From assembly GCF_002000025.1 (NCBI RefSeq), contig NZ_MUZV01000004.1, forward strand, positions 310,001 through 374,000: 64,000 nucleotides of DNA, given 5' to 3'. Positions 26,918 to 36,753 of the stretch are shown piece after piece. How positions within the stretch are numbered: position 1 is the stretch's first letter; every line of letters starts with the position of its first letter. Under the pieces are notes generated by a model that ran no database searches, was not told where the DNA came from, and saw only the letters and a list, made by a program, of their open reading frames with translations. The DNA comes from Cognaticolwellia aestuarii. GTDB taxonomy: Bacteria; Pseudomonadota; Gammaproteobacteria; Enterobacterales; Alteromonadaceae. Both the position numbers and the translations under genes were made by a program.

Positions 26918-28024
26918 TTAATGCCCATACCAACCGCTTTCACCTTTAACGAATATATATTCAAGACTGAACGTTTCGCTTTTTTTAGCGTTGCCGCCAA
27001 GCACTGAGCGTAATGCTCCCAAATCCGCCGTGATAACACCTTCAACAGTACAAGTAAAAGTCGGCAACTCTCTGCCTGAAACTTCTTCACAGTCTTTAAG
27101 GTTAATTGCTGATAATTCGGTACTCAAAAAGCCACTTTCATCCTGCATTTCTGCAGCAATAATTTTTTCAACATCACGAGCAGAGGGCGCAGAGTTACCT
27201 GAGAAAAAAATGGCGACAACAAGAAAAATTATCACGGTACTAGTAACCATCAACGCTTTTTTCTTGTTGCTTAAGCTTCGTAAGTTGTCCAATTGCACTT
27301 TATTGCCATCAGTACTTATTTGCTCAATCGAGTTATTAGCTTTTTGTACAACTAATTGCACATTAGCATTAACTTTACCCGTGAAAGCTTTTACATCTAG
27401 GGTGTGAGTAGGCTTTGTGTTAACTATATCAACCAAAGCTGGCCATAATTTTTTGTTACTTTGATACATTGGCAATACTGACAGTAACACCAAACACATG
27501 AAACTACCCAACCAAAGATATAAGCCATAACGCATTGACTTAAAAGATATATTTATCGAATCATTAGTGAATTGAGAGTTATTACCTCCGAGAAAATTTG
27601 CCATCATTTCTCGCATTTCATTTAACTGATACAGCACGATTAAGATTAAAACTATTAAAGCAAGCTTACTCAATATTCGTTTAACACCGAGTGAATAAAG
27701 CGCTATCACCGTCAGCACCATCACCTGAAATAATGACACATCGAGCAATTGATAAAGTGTTTGTGAGTTACCCAATAGCTTGATGGCTGGTAAATAACCA
27801 GCAGCAAAAAAAACGCTTAAGACAAGCACCGTAAACTTATTACATAGTGTTAAAACAGATAGTATTTTGTACCAAGGCTTGCTAATAAAATTAACAATAC
27901 CGGTCAAGGCATTATCAATCAGTGACTTAACATGCCCTGTAGTGTGAACTAGCGTTTCACTTTCGGTAACCGTTCCATTGCCTACATTGACTTCTTCATG
28001 TTTTATCTTTATTTGCTCTGTCAT
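26918..28024 (-). CDS. Multi-pass membrane protein with C-terminal exported domain, unknown
   Basis: A 368-residue protein. Hydrophobic segments are seen at about 55-78, 92-112, 116-134, 164-185 and 256-275. The last 90 residues, after the final segment, hold two Cys (NLKDCEEV and FTCTVEG), suggesting a disulfide-bonded domain outside the cytoplasm. The linker at 195-255 is hydrophilic with Gln/Asn/Lys. The N-terminal 50 residues are soluble. I recognise no family. A separate promoter is likely, since 585 bp lie upstream. Confidence 0.65.
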   Translation of the reverse strand: MTEQIKIKHEEVNVGNGTVTESETLVHTTGHVKSLIDNALTGIVNFISKPWYKILSVLTLCNKFTVLVLSVFFAAGYLPAIKLLGNSQTLYQLLDVSLFQVMVLTVIALYSLGVKRILSKLALIVLILIVLYQLNEMREMMANFLGGNNSQFTNDSINISFKSMRYGLYLWLGSFMCLVLLSVLPMYQSNKKLWPALVDIVNTKPTHTLDVKAFTGKVNANVQLVVQKANNSIEQISTDGNKVQLDNLRSLSNKKKALMVTSTVIIFLVVAIFFSGNSAPSARDVEKIIAAEMQDESGFLSTELSAINLKDCEEVSGRELPTFTCTVEGVITADLGALRSVLGGNAKKSETFSLEYIFVKGESGWYGH

Positions 28025-28609
28025 CGTAACTTCCTGCTATGAGTTATTGCAGTAACGTTACCTTGAACTTAAAGAATATATTAGCTACGCAGTCGCGATT
28101 AAAAACCGTAAGTATTTTCACAATAAATAATATATCTAGATAAGCCTTCAAGGTGTGTTTTAACGTTATTAAATGCCGACTCGTTTAAAGCGCATTTTTA
28201 ATAAGGTTTATCGTCTCCAATAAAGACAGGAATTGTTGTTTTTTTTTGCGGCTCCCGAAAGATTTGAGCAAAAAATTTAAGCCGTGTTATTACTTTCGAC
28301 AAGTCAATAACTATGCTTCTAAAGCAATAGCTGGTCTGAATCGTTTTTCTTCAGCTGAAATACTGCAAATTGAAGTAGCATGACTAGAGAATATATCGGC
28401 AAAATTCTAGCGAAAACTATCCATAAAAAAAGCCACTAAATAAAGTGGCTTATTACTTAAATAGTTAACTGGTTATCGAAAAATAATAACCTTTTACAAT
28501 AGAATAAAACCTTTACAAATCAGAGCATATAAGGCGATTACAATTCACTATTTATCTTAACAACTCGGCTAATACCTCGAGTCTTTGCCTTAATAGTTTG
28601 AGCGATAAA
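28025..28609. other. Intergenic region downstream of the chemoreceptor
   Basis: A 585-bp gap between two minus-strand genes. It contains the terminator-like hairpin at 28430-28451 and presumably the promoter of the 368-residue membrane protein. I see no open frame with coding character. Confidence 0.5.
28430..28451 (-). terminator. Terminator downstream of the chemoreceptor gene
   Basis: An 8-bp stem, AAGCCACT with AGTGGCTT, and a 6-nt loop, followed on the minus strand by seven T. It lies about 160 nt after the receptor stop, so a long 3' untranslated tail or a small RNA is possible. Confidence 0.65.
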
Positions 28610-30244
28610 TTAAATTTTAAAGCTGCTCACAATTTTTGACATGTTATGGCTACTTGATTTTAACTCTAAGCTTGCTCCGGTAAGGTTATCGGATGTTGAT
28701 AACGATTCATCGGCCATATTCGCTAAATCATTAATACGTAAGTTAACCTCATCCGCGGCTTGGGTTTGTTGCTCAGTCGCTCGTGCTATCTGCGTATTCA
28801 TATCAGAGATTAGCGCCATTAATTTATCAATTTCAGATAAAGCGTTATCGGCTTCACTTGTTTGCTCTGCTGTTTGGCTTGAAATTTCTTGGCTAACTTT
28901 TACCGCATCTACTGCCTTTTGTGCGCCCGCTTGTAGTTTTTGTATCATTTGCTGAATTTCATTGGTGCTTTGCTCAGTTCTGTTAGCAAGCGTTCTTACT
29001 TCGTCAGCAACAACAGCAAAGCCGCGGCCTTGTTCACCTGCTCTGGCTGCCTCTATCGCAGCATTTAGCGCCAATAAGTTAGTTTGTTCAGCAATACCAC
29101 GAATAACATCAAGTACTGAACCAATATTGTTACTTTCATCCGCTAAACTAGCAACAACTTGGGAAACGCTGTCGATATTAGTAGATAAAGAATCCATTTG
29201 AATAATGGTATTTGAAATAATATCTTTACCCTGTGAAGTATTATTTCTAGCATCATTTGCTGCAGTTTCAGCAGCTTTAGCATTGTTACTAACATCTCGA
29301 ATTTGCGAGGTCATTTGCTCCATTGCCGTAGCAACTTGGCTGATAATATCATTTTGGTTTTGTGTCAATATCTGCGCACTTTCACTGGAGTCGGCTACTG
29401 ATTGAGCATGATTTAAAACTACTTCTGAGTTCTCAGCGACCTCTTTTAGGGAGTCACGCATTTTCTTAGTAAATTGATTAAAATAGTGCGCTAATCGAGA
29501 AACTTCATCACGAGCCTTATTATCCAGAGAACGTGTTAAATCACCTTCCCCTTGGGCAATATCTTTCATTAAATTAGATGCATCGTGCGTTGGAATAATA
29601 ATACTCTTGCCAATAAAATAACCGAGTAAAGTGATCAAGATAATTAAAATCAACGCAAAGGCAATTAGGGTATTTCTTTGTGTGGCAAAAATATCGTCAA
29701 TATCATCAATGTATGTGCCAGAACCGATAATCCACTGCCAAGGTGTAAAACCTTTAACGAAAGAGATTTTATCAACCGGATTATCAACGCCAGGTTTAGG
29801 CCACTTATATGGAACAAAACCTTCACCATTTTTTTCCACAATATTTAACATATCAATAAACAGTGCGGTGCCATCAGGGTCTTTAATACCGCCAACATTT
29901 TGCCCCTCAAGTGCAGGCTTAACCGGGTGCATTAACATCGTCGGACTAAAATCATTTATCCAAAAGTAATTTCCTTGATCATATTTAAGTGATTTAATCA
30001 CCGCGATAGCATTGTTTTGGGCTTCATCTTGGCTCAATGCACCACTGACTTGCTGCTGATAAAAGTGCTCTACAACGCTAAATGCAACCTCTACCACCTG
30101 CTGATTAGCACTATGCTTTTGCTGTAATAGCGACTTATGTGCCTGTGTTAAACTCACCCAACTTAAGATGACAAACCCAACTAACACTAATGTTAACAGA
30201 ATGAAAAAACGTCTTTGAATGGTATAATTTCTTAAAAATGTCAT
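28610..30244 (-). CDS. Methyl-accepting chemotaxis protein with single Cache sensor
   Basis: A 544-residue transducer. TM1 is at about 12-32. A periplasmic sCache_2-like sensor spans about 35-190 ([24 protein letters not shown] and [15 protein letters not shown] are family hallmarks). TM2 is at about 193-213, followed by HAMP (about 214-268). The cytoplasmic hairpin holds the conserved tip [32 protein letters not shown]. It signals to CheA through CheW. sCache_2 receptors often sense small carboxylates; the ligand here is unknown. Single gene. Confidence 0.92.
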   Translation of the reverse strand: MTFLRNYTIQRRFFILLTLVLVGFVILSWVSLTQAHKSLLQQKHSANQQVVEVAFSVVEHFYQQQVSGALSQDEAQNNAIAVIKSLKYDQGNYFWINDFSPTMLMHPVKPALEGQNVGGIKDPDGTALFIDMLNIVEKNGEGFVPYKWPKPGVDNPVDKISFVKGFTPWQWIIGSGTYIDDIDDIFATQRNTLIAFALILIILITLLGYFIGKSIIIPTHDASNLMKDIAQGEGDLTRSLDNKARDEVSRLAHYFNQFTKKMRDSLKEVAENSEVVLNHAQSVADSSESAQILTQNQNDIISQVATAMEQMTSQIRDVSNNAKAAETAANDARNNTSQGKDIISNTIIQMDSLSTNIDSVSQVVASLADESNNIGSVLDVIRGIAEQTNLLALNAAIEAARAGEQGRGFAVVADEVRTLANRTEQSTNEIQQMIQKLQAGAQKAVDAVKVSQEISSQTAEQTSEADNALSEIDKLMALISDMNTQIARATEQQTQAADEVNLRINDLANMADESLSTSDNLTGASLELKSSSHNMSKIVSSFKI

Positions 30245-30462
30245 AAGATAGCCCCAACATACTCATTAATATTAATGAGTTTAGTCTAAATTTATACTAT
30301 GACGTTTTTTTCAATACAAGCTAGACTTTGGTCAAATCAACTTAGCTTGATTACCATCAATTAAACTAAACATAACGGGGTACCTATTAAACAAGCTTTA
30401 AGTCATTATTCAACGTAATTGCGCTAAATCGTTAAAACAAAACTCCCCTAAAACCAAGCGTT

Positions 30463-30924
30463 TTATTTAGCACAAGGAAAGTCAGCAATAAGCGTTTCGA
30501 ATAGCACTTCTTTTAAAGACTTATCAGCTAATTGTTTAATATCCATAGATTTTGCGATAACGGACACCACAACTTTTCGGTCATATTCACGAGGAATACA
30601 AAACTGATAATCTTTATGGTTACTTAAAAATGCCAAATCACTAACCCGTGTTTGATAAGCCCTTTTTAAATAGGCACTTTGCTCACTTGCTTGGCTTTCA
30701 ATCATAGCCTTTGGCTGGATAACCGCATCTTCTGTTAGTAGCGATGAGTCTATAAAACCATCGATATATAACTTACATGCGTTAATTTCACTTTTATCAT
30801 GCCCTGACTGATAGGCACTACAAGATGCAATGATATCAGCTTTAAAATCAGCGAATACTTGCACTGATGTTAGTAGGAGTCCTACAAGGATCATTTTATG
30901 CATTAGATTTTTCAAACTTTTCAT
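30463..30924 (-). CDS. Rap1a/Tai-like exported protein
   Basis: A 153-residue protein with a signal peptide ending VFA. The body keeps the pattern of Rap1a/Tai immunity domains: ACKLYIDGFIDS, FCIPREYDRKVVVSVIAKSM and the terminal LIADFPC, with Cys likely in disulfides. In Serratia these proteins neutralise type VI amidase effectors, but many family members lie apart from any effector. Its start (GGAGATAATC before the ATG) overlaps the nhaA stop by 29 bp, so it is translated with the antiporter. No effector gene is nearby. Confidence 0.65.
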   Translation of the reverse strand: MKSLKNLMHKMILVGLLLTSVQVFADFKADIIASCSAYQSGHDKSEINACKLYIDGFIDSSLLTEDAVIQPKAMIESQASEQSAYLKRAYQTRVSDLAFLSNHKDYQFCIPREYDRKVVVSVIAKSMDIKQLADKSLKEVLFETLIADFPCAK

Positions 30925-32122
30925 GATTATCTCCTATACGGTTAATTAATTTTTTTGATGACTTATGTAATAAGTAAGCACCGGATACTGCTGAAATAAA
31001 CGAGCCAAATAACACACCAACTTTAACCTGTGTCTGATAAGCAAGTCCTTGCTCTTCAAACGCTAAAGAACCAATAAATAAACTCATGGTGAAACCAACA
31101 CCACACAATAAACACACGCCATACAGCTGTATCCATGTTGCATCTTTAGGTAATTGGCAAAGCTTTAATTTCACAGCGATAAAACAAGTAATAAAAATAC
31201 CGAGCTGCTTGCCAATAAATAAACCGCCAATGATACCCACTGAAATTGGTGTAATTAGCTCATCCATTGTCACATTAGTTAAGCCAACACCGGCGTTTGC
31301 AAAAGCAAATAGTGGTAACACAAAGAAGGCAATCCAAGGATGTAAGCTATGCTCAATTTGGTATGACATGGAACGTGATTTGTCACGTGCAATAGGGATA
31401 AACCAAGCAACAGCAAAACCAGCTAAAGTGGCATGAACACCTGACTTTAATACCGCAGCCCAAACAATAATCGAGACCAAAATAAAGGGCGTTTTATTTT
31501 CCAGTTCTAAACGGTTAAAAATAAACAGAACGACAAGACCGATGGAAGCAACAATTAGTGAGTTTGTCGCCAATTCCTGCGAGTAGAAAATAGCAATGAT
31601 GATCACCGCACCAATATCATCGATAATAGCCACCGATAACAAAAATAACTTCAGACTAGGTGGGAGATATTTTCCAAATAAAATAAAAGTACCCAGAGCA
31701 AAAGCAATATCAGTTGCTGAAGGGATCGCCCAGCCATTCATTGCTATGGCATCTTGGTAATTAAAAGCAGCATAAATTAGGGCGGGAAAAGCGATTCCGC
31801 CCATCGCTGCTAAGAAAGGTAACACCACCTGATTTGGCTGAGAAAGCTGGCCATGAAGCAATTCTCGTTTGATTTCTAGACCGACCACGAAAAAAAACAA
31901 TGCCATTAGGCCATCATTAACCCACAGTACCAATGGTTTATTAATTTCAAACTGACCTAATGTAATACTGACTGGAAACTCTAAAAATGCATTATAGCTA
32001 GTACTAAAATAGCTATTGGCCATGAGCAAGGCAAATACGGCAGCAAGCACCAAAATAATACCTGAACTGGCATCAGTTTGTATAAATTGCTTCCATTGTT
32101 TGATGAGTTTATTTTCCGACAT
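30896..32122 (-). CDS. nhaA: Na+/H+ antiporter NhaA
   Basis: NhaA exports sodium in exchange for protons at alkaline pH. The sensor/ion-binding pair IIDDIGA (the two Asp of helix V) is present, together with NGWAIPSATDIAFALG in helix IV. The 408-residue length and 12 hydrophobic segments are normal. I start at the ATG at 32122, which has GGAGG well placed upstream, not at 32146. nhaR lies divergent 152 bp away. A Rap1a-like gene overlaps its 3' end. Confidence 0.93.
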   Translation of the reverse strand: MSENKLIKQWKQFIQTDASSGIILVLAAVFALLMANSYFSTSYNAFLEFPVSITLGQFEINKPLVLWVNDGLMALFFFVVGLEIKRELLHGQLSQPNQVVLPFLAAMGGIAFPALIYAAFNYQDAIAMNGWAIPSATDIAFALGTFILFGKYLPPSLKLFLLSVAIIDDIGAVIIIAIFYSQELATNSLIVASIGLVVLFIFNRLELENKTPFILVSIIVWAAVLKSGVHATLAGFAVAWFIPIARDKSRSMSYQIEHSLHPWIAFFVLPLFAFANAGVGLTNVTMDELITPISVGIIGGLFIGKQLGIFITCFIAVKLKLCQLPKDATWIQLYGVCLLCGVGFTMSLFIGSLAFEEQGLAYQTQVKVGVLFGSFISAVSGAYLLHKSSKKLINRIGDNHEKFEKSNA

Positions 32123-32274
32123 AGCAACCTCCTTAAACGCATACAAGAAGTTATAGCCAAACTAAAAAAACAATAAAAGTCGTATAAATTTGCCTTATTA
32201 GCAACTTTAAGTTGATAATAATTATTACCGTTGGCTTATAACAATGTCAAAAAAACCTAAATTAGGGGGTAACA

Positions 32275-33183
32275 ATGGCTAAGCTAAATTATCATCATTT
32301 ACAATATTTCCATGCTATCGCTACACATGGCAGCATAGCGAAAGCCTCTAAAAATATGCACATTACGCCACAAACATTAAGTGCGCAGCTCAGCTTATTA
32401 GAGAGCCAGCTCGGCTATAGTTTATTCGAACGAAAAGGCAAAAGGTTGGTACTCAATGATATGGGGCATATCACACTGAGTTATGCCCAAGAGATCTTTA
32501 ACTTAGGTGATGAATTACTACATTCTCTGAAAAATCATTCCACTAACTTTGCCTTCAGGTTTTCAATCGGAGTTACCGATGTTATCGCTAAAGTGTTTTC
32601 ATTTAATTTTTTGAAAACAATTTATGCGATGGACAACTCTATTAAACTCGTTTGTAAAGAAACTAACTTAGAAGTGCTATTAGGAGAGCTAGCCACTAAC
32701 AAATTGGATGCGGTATTAAGTGATACTCCATTGCCTGTAGGCTCACCTTTAAAGGCTTATAGTCACTTGATCGGTAAATGTGGCTTAAGCTTTTTTGCTC
32801 ATCAAGACTTAGCTGATAAATTACGGGACAACTTTCCTCAGTCATTAGATAATAAACCTTTCTTTACCGCTGGTGAAGGCTCTAATCAGCACTTGAGCGT
32901 TCATTCGTGGTTCGAACAAATTAACATTTCACCGTTAATTATTGGCGAATTTGATGACTCAGTATTAGCGACATATTTTGGCCAAGCAGGCTATGGTGTG
33001 TTTTGCGCGCCAACGATTATTGAGCAACATATTATTGAACAATTTGGCGTTAAATTAATTAAGAGCACCAAAGATATTACCGAGCACTACTATTTAATTA
33101 CCCCTGAACGTAAAGTAAAACACCCTGCTGTACAACATTTATTAGAAGAGGGTAAAAAGCTGTTTAAGCAAAAAGTCATCTGA
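32275..33183 (+). CDS. nhaR: LysR-family activator NhaR
   Basis: A 302-residue LysR regulator. The N-terminal winged helix (NYHHLQYFHAIATHGSIAKASKNMHITPQTLSAQLSLLE) resembles E. coli NhaR (NYNHLYYFW..., LTPQTITGQI). The remainder is a periplasmic-binding-protein-like sensor domain. NhaR activates nhaA in response to sodium; the divergent arrangement with nhaA supports this assignment. Confidence 0.85.
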   Translation: MAKLNYHHLQYFHAIATHGSIAKASKNMHITPQTLSAQLSLLESQLGYSLFERKGKRLVLNDMGHITLSYAQEIFNLGDELLHSLKNHSTNFAFRFSIGVTDVIAKVFSFNFLKTIYAMDNSIKLVCKETNLEVLLGELATNKLDAVLSDTPLPVGSPLKAYSHLIGKCGLSFFAHQDLADKLRDNFPQSLDNKPFFTAGEGSNQHLSVHSWFEQINISPLIIGEFDDSVLATYFGQAGYGVFCAPTIIEQHIIEQFGVKLIKSTKDITEHYYLITPERKVKHPAVQHLLEEGKKLFKQKVI

Positions 33184-33296
33184 TCGGTGCTTGAGCGCAG
33201 CACCATAATACTGACAAGTTTTGCTATATCGTTACCCACAACTTAAAAACAGCTTTCGACAAAAACAGATAAAAATAACCTTAAAACAAGCATTAA

Positions 33297-33321
33297 AAAA
33301 GGAGCAATAACTGCTCCTTTT
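33297..33321. terminator. Bidirectional terminator between nhaR and the zinc operon
   Basis: A 10-bp stem, AAAAGGAGCA with TGCTCCTTTT, and a 5-nt loop, with A runs before it and T runs after it. It lies between two convergent transcription units. Confidence 0.8.
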
Positions 33322-33381
33322 ATTCTTTAACCATATCACTGGTCTTAACGGTAATTATGCACTACAACAGCTCTAAATAGT

Positions 33382-34143
33382 TTAGCTTACCACGCGTTTT
33401 TTACTGACTAACCTAAACAAAATAGCACTTAACGCTAGTGTGGCAACAATCGCTGCACCACTTGGTAGGTCGAGGCTGGCAGATAAATACAAGCCCAGTA
33501 AGTAGCCAATCAACCCCACGGCATATGCCCAAAGTAATGTATATTTACCTTTGAGCTTGTTAATAGCTAGTGCAGGTAAAATTAAACTACTAAAAACAAG
33601 ATACACACCCACCAGTTCAACTGACAGTGTGATCACCAATGCAAACAAGAGATAAAAGGCCGCACCATTTAGTATTTTCGGCTTAACAAAGATCAACGCC
33701 AAAATTGCGCTATAAACGCATGCAGGTAGCAACAACTGCTGCCAACTTACCCAAAGAATTTGCCCTGACATCAATTGCTTCAGTAGTTCAGCACCATGCG
33801 GATCATTGGATAACAACAACATCGCTGTAACCGCCGATAGCACGTAAAAGCAACCTATCATCGCTTCTAACTCTTCAGCCATATGCTTAGCTAGCCAAGC
33901 AATAATACCTGCACCTGCTAAAGCAAATAAGGCTGGCATCCAAACATGAGCATAGGCAAGTTCAGCAATGTCGTGATCCATATGAACCACCATGGCACCT
34001 AAAGCCGCAATTTGTGCAATGGCTAGATCGATGAAAATAATGCCACGTTTTAGTACTTGTTTACCCAATACGACATGCGTTGACAGTACTAAAATTCCAG
34101 CAGCAAATGCCGGTAGCAAAATAGTAAGTAGTTCATAATCCAT
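33382..34143 (-). CDS. Zinc/manganese ABC transporter permease (ZnuB-like)
   Basis: A 253-residue permease of the ABC-3 family with seven to eight hydrophobic segments. GIIFIDLAIAQIAALG and SVELVGVYLVFSSLILPALAI match the conserved loops of ZnuB/MntB permeases. It follows the ZnuA-like gene by 22 bp. No ATP-binding subunit gene is found in this operon or elsewhere in the window, so it must borrow an ATPase encoded elsewhere or work differently. Confidence 0.85.
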   Translation of the reverse strand: MDYELLTILLPAFAAGILVLSTHVVLGKQVLKRGIIFIDLAIAQIAALGAMVVHMDHDIAELAYAHVWMPALFALAGAGIIAWLAKHMAEELEAMIGCFYVLSAVTAMLLLSNDPHGAELLKQLMSGQILWVSWQQLLLPACVYSAILALIFVKPKILNGAAFYLLFALVITLSVELVGVYLVFSSLILPALAINKLKGKYTLLWAYAVGLIGYLLGLYLSASLDLPSGAAIVATLALSAILFRLVSKKRVVS

Positions 34144-34165
34144 GGTTAGTTACCTATCACAATAC

Positions 34166-35080
34166 TCATAGCTTTTTCGCACTGTACTCTTGCGATAACA
34201 AATCAAACACATTGTCATATAAGCTAAATAAGTCATTACTTTGCTCATTACCACCAACAGAAAGTGGTAAAACAATCACGGGAAGATTAGACTTTTCGGC
34301 TAACCAATTTGCACCACGTTTATCTTGATAAGAAGCAATAACGATAGCGGTAATATCACTATTATTAGCTTGTTTTAATAAGCCAGCAAGGTGTCCACTC
34401 GTTGGTGGTAAGCCCGGCTTAGGCTCTAAATCTGCCACTTGCTCAATACCCGAAAAGTCGAATAAATAACGAAAACTTGAATGGTAAGCAATCACTTTCA
34501 TGCCCGATAGTTTACTGGCGGCTTCTTGCCATTTAGCACTGGCTAATGTCCAACGACTGCTAAAGCGTTCAAGTTGCTGCTGATAATCACGACTATTGTC
34601 ACTATCAAGCTGAATTAACTTTTCAGTAAGCGCTTTCGCAATGGCCAATATGCGCGGTGGCGAAAAATGCAAATGCGGATTACCTTGGCTATGCACGTCG
34701 CCCATGCTGCGATCAACATTGCTCATTTTATCCAATGTTTCAACATGATCGGCAGCAAAAAACAAACCTAAGTCGGTATTTCGCACTTTTGCATTAGCCG
34801 CTTTCATTTGCAGCATAGGTAACCAGCCAACCTCTAACTCTGCACCAGCACAAACCACTAGATCAGCTTGGCGCATTTTAGCGATCAAACTGGGGCGAGC
34901 TTGTACTTGATGCGGATCTTGCATTGCTGTTGTGGCCGAATATATTCGCGCATCAGGTGCAAGTTCTTTTGCTAATGCTGCATACTCGGGTTCACAAGTA
35001 AATATATTGAATTGTGCAAATGCATTACTACTTAGCGTAAAAAGTACGCCACTTATTATAAGCTTAAAATTGATGCGCAC
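34166..35080 (-). CDS. Zinc ABC transporter substrate-binding protein (ZnuA-like)
   Basis: A periplasmic metal-binding protein, about 304 residues from the GTG at 35080 (MRINFKLIISGVLFTLSSNAFA signal peptide). Candidate metal ligands are H57 (DPHQVQARPS), H136/H138 (NPHLH) and H200 (YHSSFRY), fitting cluster A-I binding proteins. The long His-rich loop of E. coli ZnuA is missing. The frame is open to 35149, but the upstream part lies inside the porin gene. The start overlaps the porin stop by 17 bp. Confidence 0.85.
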   Translation of the reverse strand: MRINFKLIISGVLFTLSSNAFAQFNIFTCEPEYAALAKELAPDARIYSATTAMQDPHQVQARPSLIAKMRQADLVVCAGAELEVGWLPMLQMKAANAKVRNTDLGLFFAADHVETLDKMSNVDRSMGDVHSQGNPHLHFSPPRILAIAKALTEKLIQLDSDNSRDYQQQLERFSSRWTLASAKWQEAASKLSGMKVIAYHSSFRYLFDFSGIEQVADLEPKPGLPPTSGHLAGLLKQANNSDITAIVIASYQDKRGANWLAEKSNLPVIVLPLSVGGNEQSNDLFSLYDNVFDLLSQEYSAKKL

Positions 35081-36317
35081 CGTGAGCCCCCAGAGACATA
35101 ACGTATTGTAGAGTAATAACATTGTCATTTTCTGCTTGCTCAAAACCAACGTTACTTTGATGGCTAAATTCTAAACGTACAGTAGAAAAATGACTATTAT
35201 GCCAAGCTAAACTCAGCTCAGTTTCTTTCAGTTCTTGTTGATCAAAGTGCTCTTCATGTTGCAATTGGCTGTCTAGTTCACCATAACGTAAGCCTGCCGA
35301 CCAGTTTGGTGAAAACTGATAAACACCACTCACATACCAAGCTTCATGATAATCTTTCGCGTGCCCTTCATCATGATGCTCTTCTTCATGTTCGTGCTCT
35401 TCTTCATGTTCGTCATGAAGTTCAGGAAGCATAAAATCACTGACTCTAAAATATTCCGCACTTAAAGTTAAATGTTGGTATTTGTAGTTACCATTAGGCG
35501 CCCATTTAAATACAAAGTCGGCTGCATAAGTATTTTTACCTGTATAGCTAGCTGAGTGCGCATGATCATGTTCATCTTCTGCATGCTCTTCTTCTTCATG
35601 CTCATCTTCATCATGATCTTCAGCTGTAAGCTGACCATTTTCATTACGTAAATAGCTAAAACCTAACTGCCATGAGCTCTCAACGCCAATATCACCACCT
35701 ATTTTAGTAAAGGCAGTATAAACACCAGTGCTATCAAAGTCTCGTTCGCCATGTTCATCTGCAGCGCGTAAGCTGTCACCAGAAAAAACCTCCGCTCCCA
35801 TCAACCAATAAGTATCTGTTGGTGCAATATAGCTAACACGTAAACCATCATCAAAGTAATGCCCGCCTAAAAAAGCTCGGTAAGCACTCGGTCTGCTGGT
35901 AAATGAGTCTGTGTGAGAATGCTGATTATTTAAATAACCAATATCTGATAAAAATCGTCCGCCACGAACGGTAAAACCATTAGGTAATGCCATGGTTTGT
36001 ATAAACGCTTCTTCAAGATGAACTTCGCTTTCGCCATCATGCGACTCGAACACACTCGTAAACTTACCGTAAAACATATCATCGATATTGGCACTTAATG
36101 CAAGTTCGGTTTCACCTAAACCAAAGCCTTCAGCTCGTTCGGTCATTAAACGATCTTCACTTTGATAATAGCCATCTAAAATAACACTAACATTAGGATT
36201 TGAAAGCGTAGGCATTGAATTTTGTGCCTGTGACAGCATTGGAACTAAAGCAGTAATAGCTAAGGCCGCGCTTACTTTTGCAGACAAGCGATTAGGAAAA
36301 AAATGAAAGTTGTTCAT
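35064..36317 (-). CDS. Outer-membrane porin-like protein with His-rich acidic loops
   Basis: A 417-residue beta-barrel protein with a signal peptide ending SQAQ (residue 32) and alternating amphipathic strands; it ends with aromatic Phe. Two loops (232-255 and 301-324) are almost entirely His, Glu and Asp, ideal for collecting zinc at the cell surface. It is probably a zinc-regulated porin delivering metal to the ZnuA-like protein encoded next. It lacks TonB-receptor plug motifs, so it is not ZnuD. The start at 36317 was chosen by the signal peptide. Confidence 0.78.
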   Translation of the reverse strand: MNNFHFFPNRLSAKVSAALAITALVPMLSQAQNSMPTLSNPNVSVILDGYYQSEDRLMTERAEGFGLGETELALSANIDDMFYGKFTSVFESHDGESEVHLEEAFIQTMALPNGFTVRGGRFLSDIGYLNNQHSHTDSFTSRPSAYRAFLGGHYFDDGLRVSYIAPTDTYWLMGAEVFSGDSLRAADEHGERDFDSTGVYTAFTKIGGDIGVESSWQLGFSYLRNENGQLTAEDHDEDEHEEEEHAEDEHDHAHSASYTGKNTYAADFVFKWAPNGNYKYQHLTLSAEYFRVSDFMLPELHDEHEEEHEHEEEHHDEGHAKDYHEAWYVSGVYQFSPNWSAGLRYGELDSQLQHEEHFDQQELKETELSLAWHNSHFSTVRLEFSHQSNVGFEQAENDNVITLQYVMSLGAHGAHQF

Positions 36318-36414
36318 GTAATAAATCTCTAAAATAAATTGAATATAAGTGCGCATTCCAAAAACAAACAAGAGAATTGGATGCGTAAAGTTACAAATTG
36401 TTAATTAATATCTA

Positions 36415-36705
36415 TTAAAGAGAAACTGGGGGGGCGCGACTAAGGTAAGTAACACTATGAATAAGTGCTAATGTCGATTGAACAGTAAGCGTTGCATCAT
36501 ACTGCTGGACAATAAGTTCAGGATTGGCATCTTGCTGCGGTAGTACTTGATCAAGTTGATGCTGGTGAAAGCACAAAGTACAGTGCGTTTTAGCACCTTC
36601 ATCGAAATGTTCAACACTGTGCGCAGAAACAGCCACAGACATGACTAACAATATAGCACTGAGCCATATTGCGATAAGTCGCCTGTTAGTTACTGATATA
36701 TACAT
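36415..36705 (-). CDS. Small exported His/Cys-containing protein of the zinc operon
   Basis: A 96-residue protein from the ATG at 36705 (GGATAGC upstream). A hydrophobic segment (about 9-28) is followed by HSVEHFDEGAKTHCTLCFHQHQ, a cluster of five His and two Cys that looks like a metal site, and a hydrophobic C-terminus. Its place at the head of the zinc operon suggests a role in metal handling. The open frame extends to 36774, but that end lies inside the palindrome and is not coding. No family recognised. Confidence 0.65.
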   Translation of the reverse strand: MYISVTNRRLIAIWLSAILLVMSVAVSAHSVEHFDEGAKTHCTLCFHQHQLDQVLPQQDANPELIVQQYDATLTVQSTLALIHSVTYLSRAPPVSL

Positions 36706-36753
36706 TTCTGCTATCCAATGAGTGAATGAATCAAAATCGGCATTAGTGTACGC

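Noticed and set aside
26991-27407. 138-codon plus-strand frame opposite the membrane protein gene
   Set aside because: Antisense shadow of the longer minus-strand frame, with no ribosome site of note.
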